Below, in pieces: positions 26,123 to 27,570 of a stretch of 27,570 bases of DNA. This DNA is from Ignavibacteriota bacterium (GTDB lineage: Bacteria; Bacteroidota; Ignavibacteria; Tepidaquicellales; Tepidaquicellaceae), in the NCBI GenBank assembly GCA_003158365.1, contig PMIW01000093.1, positions 20,891 through 48,460 on the forward strand. Reading direction: 5' to 3'. Made by a program: the position numbers and the translations under genes. Below the pieces are notes generated by a model, which worked only from the letters and a program-made list of their open reading frames with translations, was not told the origin of the DNA and did not search any database. Each line of letters opens with the position of its first letter. Within the stretch, counting starts at the first letter, position 1.

Positions 26123-26165
26123 CATTCTTTTGCTCCCAAAGAAATCATTGGGAGCAAAAGAATGA
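26122..26165. repeat. Perfect 18-base-arm palindrome
   Basis: The arms at 26122-26139 and 26148-26165 are exact complements across an 8-base loop (AGAAATCA). The core is TTTTGCTCCCAA facing TTGGGAGCAAAA. As RNA it would form a very stable hairpin and may end transcription of the cargo gene, although no T-tract follows it. Perfect arm matching suggests a dispersed REP-like element or recent origin. Confidence 0.85.
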
Positions 26166-26188
26166 CACCACAGTAATGACACCTCAAA
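26161..26188 (+). repeat. Two direct copies of AATGACACC, 14 bases apart
   Basis: AATGACACC occurs at 26161-26169 and 26175-26183; the first copy overlaps the right arm of the palindrome. The rest of the 199-base gap 26091-26289 (26189-26289) is AT-rich with nothing else I can name; a 34-codon open frame in it is discussed among rejected items. Confidence 0.6.
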
Positions 26189-26289
26189 AATTAATCCGCA
26201 TTCAAAAAAAATCAATTTATGAAGAATTATACATGCGCAACAAAAACCATTTTTTATCGTACAAATTATATATAAAACAATAAATAAAA

Positions 26290-26952
26290 ATGAATAAAAT
26301 AATACAATTCGGCGAAGAAGTAGAAGGTTATAACATACCTGTTTTAAATGAACGGGAAATACGGGCATCTGCAGGAATACTGTTTTTATTTATGTTAATT
26401 TCTTTAATGTTAATTATATTTAGACAGGATTTTATTATGATTAAATATATGATAACATTTTTCCTGACGGATTTTATAATTCGAGTTTTTATTAATCCAA
26501 AATATTCCCCTACTTTAATATTAGGGCGTCTGATTGTCGGGAACCAGGTACCCGAATATGTCGGGGCCGCGCAAAAAAAGTTTTCATGGATGATAGGGAT
26601 AGTTCTGGCATCTGTAATGTTTGTTCACATGGTAGTGATAAATGCATTCAGCCCGATAACGGGCATTACCTGCCTGATTTGCCTGATATTTTTATTTTTT
26701 GAATCAGTATTTGGTATATGTTTAGGGTGCAAATTTTACAAATTGTTTAAAAAGGAAAAAGCTCAATACTGCCCGGGTGAAGTATGCGATGTGAAAGCAA
26801 AGCAGGAAATTCAGAAAACATCGTTGGTTCAGATGCTTATTGTTTTAGGATTTATCGCATACATTTTCCTTGCATCATTTTTCTTTAACGGTGAATTCAG
26901 CAAGAAACCATACGACATATTTGGGGTGCAGAAGACCGCGGAATCGAAATAA
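26290..26952 (+). CDS. DUF4395 family integral membrane protein with C-terminal cysteine pair
   Basis: This 220-residue protein matches DUF4395. Signatures are LNEREIRASAGILF, the TDFIIRVFINPKYSPTL stretch, YVGAAQKKFSWMIG, FSPITGITCLICLIFLFFES and FGICLGCKFYKLF. Four to five membrane helices are visible (about residues 28-45, 50-67, 100-120, 126-145 and a final one near 185-205). Cysteines cluster in ITCLICL, ICLGCK and YCPGEVCD (around residue 165). DUF4395 genes often sit near rhodanese or other sulfur-transfer genes, so a part in thiol or sulfane-sulfur handling at the membrane is possible but unproven. The ATG has no clear Shine-Dalgarno. The gene is flanked by two unrelated palindromes (26122-26165 and 26964-26994) and converges on the DsrE2-like gene. 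Confidence 0.82.
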   Translation: MNKIIQFGEEVEGYNIPVLNEREIRASAGILFLFMLISLMLIIFRQDFIMIKYMITFFLTDFIIRVFINPKYSPTLILGRLIVGNQVPEYVGAAQKKFSWMIGIVLASVMFVHMVVINAFSPITGITCLICLIFLFFESVFGICLGCKFYKLFKKEKAQYCPGEVCDVKAKQEIQKTSLVQMLIVLGFIAYIFLASFFFNGEFSKKPYDIFGVQKTAESK

Positions 26953-26963
26953 AAGACAGTCTT

Positions 26964-26994
26964 TCTCGTTCCCAAACTCAGTTTGGGAACGAGA
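26964..26994. repeat. REP-like 14-base-arm palindrome between convergent genes
   Basis: The arms at 26964-26977 and 26981-26994 are exact complements around a TCA loop, with the core CTCGTTCCCAAACT facing its complement. A shorter palindrome, AAAGAC-A-GTCTTT, abuts it at 26952-26964. No T-tract follows on either strand, so it is not a typical terminator, though it may block both convergent transcripts. GTTCCCAA/TTGGGAAC hairpins of this kind are widespread REP-like repeats in several phyla. Confidence 0.8.
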
Positions 26995-27014
26995 TTAAAA
27001 AATCAACAATAATT

Positions 27015-27518
27015 CTACGTAAATATAATCTGCGCGCCGGCGGATTTTTCATAAAAAGTACCGACCGAAATAATATCTTTTACCTGCGGGCAGAAATCTT
27101 TTTTCGTCAGGTGGAACATATCCACGGTAGCCTTGCAGGCATATAGTTCGACGCCTGCATCCGAGCACATTTCAACAAATTCCCTGACCGGCGGTATATC
27201 GATTTTTTCCATTTCTTTTTTCATCATTCCCGTTGCGAACCAGGACATTCCCGGAATAGAGCCCATCCAGGTCGGCAGGCCGGGACCCATTGCAGAGGGC
27301 ACGCACATTGCAGGATTCCCGACAGTTGCAATTTTTATTTTATCCATTTTCTTTTCTATGACAGCGTGAAGTCCGAAGAAAGTAAAAAACAAAGTCGCTT
27401 CTATTCCTTCCATTCTTGCGCCGTTCGCCATTATAAGCCCGGGATAAATCCCGTCGAGCGAGCCTTTTGAAACTATGATTGAAACCTTTTTTATCGGTTC
27501 GTAATTTGTATCGGGCAT
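27015..27518 (-). CDS. DsrE/DsrF/DrsH-like family protein (DsrE2 type)
   Basis: This 167-residue protein matches the DsrE2-type branch of the DsrE/F/H family, small proteins that carry or transfer sulfane sulfur on a cysteine. It begins KKVSIIVSKGSLDGIYPGLIMAN and continues with ARMEGIEATLFFTFFGLHAV. The IPGMSWFATGMMKKEM stretch is typical of the branch. The C-terminal LYACKATVDMFHLTKKDF aligns with the conserved cysteine motif, making Cys128 the likely carrier. Cys72, Cys118 and Cys143 are further cysteines. No signal peptide is seen. The start at 27518 has a good Shine-Dalgarno. The partner enzymes usually found with DsrE2 (TusA, rhodanese, Hdr-like) are not in the window; the convergent DUF4395 gene is the only neighbour visible. 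Confidence 0.85.
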   Translation of the reverse strand: MPDTNYEPIKKVSIIVSKGSLDGIYPGLIMANGARMEGIEATLFFTFFGLHAVIEKKMDKIKIATVGNPAMCVPSAMGPGLPTWMGSIPGMSWFATGMMKKEMEKIDIPPVREFVEMCSDAGVELYACKATVDMFHLTKKDFCPQVKDIISVGTFYEKSAGAQIIFT

Positions 27519-27524
27519 TTTTTT

Positions 27525-27530
27525 CTCCTT
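27525..27530 (-). promoter_or_regulatory. Shine-Dalgarno for the DsrE2-like gene
   Basis: The complement reads AAGGAG six bases before the ATG at 27518, one of few clear ribosome-binding sites in this window, and it fixes the start. The 40 bases upstream to the window edge are too few to place a promoter. Confidence 0.75.
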
Positions 27531-27570
27531 AAAATTTTTATTGTTAAATACAGCCTTTTGGTTTTGGCAA

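Noticed and set aside
26176..26283. Small plus-strand open frame of about 34 codons before the DUF4395 gene
   Set aside because: It begins inside a direct repeat, has no Shine-Dalgarno and no recognisable motif; AT-rich spacer can give such frames by chance.
26108..26368. 86-codon minus-strand open frame over the repeat region and DUF4395 start
   Set aside because: It covers the palindrome and the start of a well-supported plus-strand gene, and the product has no family resemblance.
1..27570. CRISPR array, tRNA, rRNA, prophage or insertion sequence
   Set aside because: No spaced direct-repeat array, cloverleaf-like gap, transposase, integrase or phage structural gene was seen; gaps are short and mostly AT-rich.

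Overview
The window is AT-rich chromosomal DNA from a bacterium of the Bacteroidota/Chlorobiota/Ignavibacteriota lineage, most likely Ignavibacteria-like. The main evidence is a secreted protein with a type IX secretion (T9SS) C-terminal sorting domain of the YQNYPNPFNP type and a lipoprotein resembling the T9SS component SprE/PorW. The mostly weak Shine-Dalgarno sites and the Bacteroidota-type AddAB pair fit. I see no phage, insertion sequence, CRISPR array, rRNA or tRNA.

Layout. Positions 1-12141 are all on the minus strand: a beta clamp gene (dnaN, cut by the window edge), an MntP-type manganese exporter, a deoxyhypusine-synthase-family protein, addB, addA, a small SLOG-fold protein overlapping addA, and the SprE/PorW-like TPR lipoprotein. 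A 337-base divergent intergenic region (12142-12478) carries two inverted repeats. From 12479 to 26952 everything is on the plus strand: lon, dnaX, an agmatinase-type ureohydrolase, nth, a KdsC-type phosphatase, a trans-sulfuration PLP enzyme (the next strong terminator lies just after it), a yeast-type cytosine deaminase, recG, a polyprenyl-phosphate sugar transferase, a small membrane protein coupled to a T9SS cargo, then a repeat-rich spacer and a DUF4395 membrane protein. A minus-strand DsrE2-like gene ends the window, convergent with the DUF4395 gene and separated from it by a REP-like palindrome.

How the genes relate. Much of the window is DNA replication and repair: clamp (dnaN), clamp-loader ATPase (dnaX), double-strand-break processing (addAB), base excision (nth) and branched-DNA helicase (recG), plus Lon for protein quality control. 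A second theme is the cell surface: T9SS lipoprotein, T9SS cargo, sugar transferase and KDO-phosphate phosphatase. Two genes touch polyamines (agmatinase; DHS-family enzyme) and two may handle sulfane sulfur (DUF4395, DsrE2).

I did not find a clearly new multi-gene system. The leads most worth checking are a roughly 100-residue insertion in domain 1 of the beta clamp, an A10 run in dnaX where either frameshift stops within about 12 bases, the SLOG gene overlapping addA, and the composite heptamer/hairpin repeat at 26088-26188.
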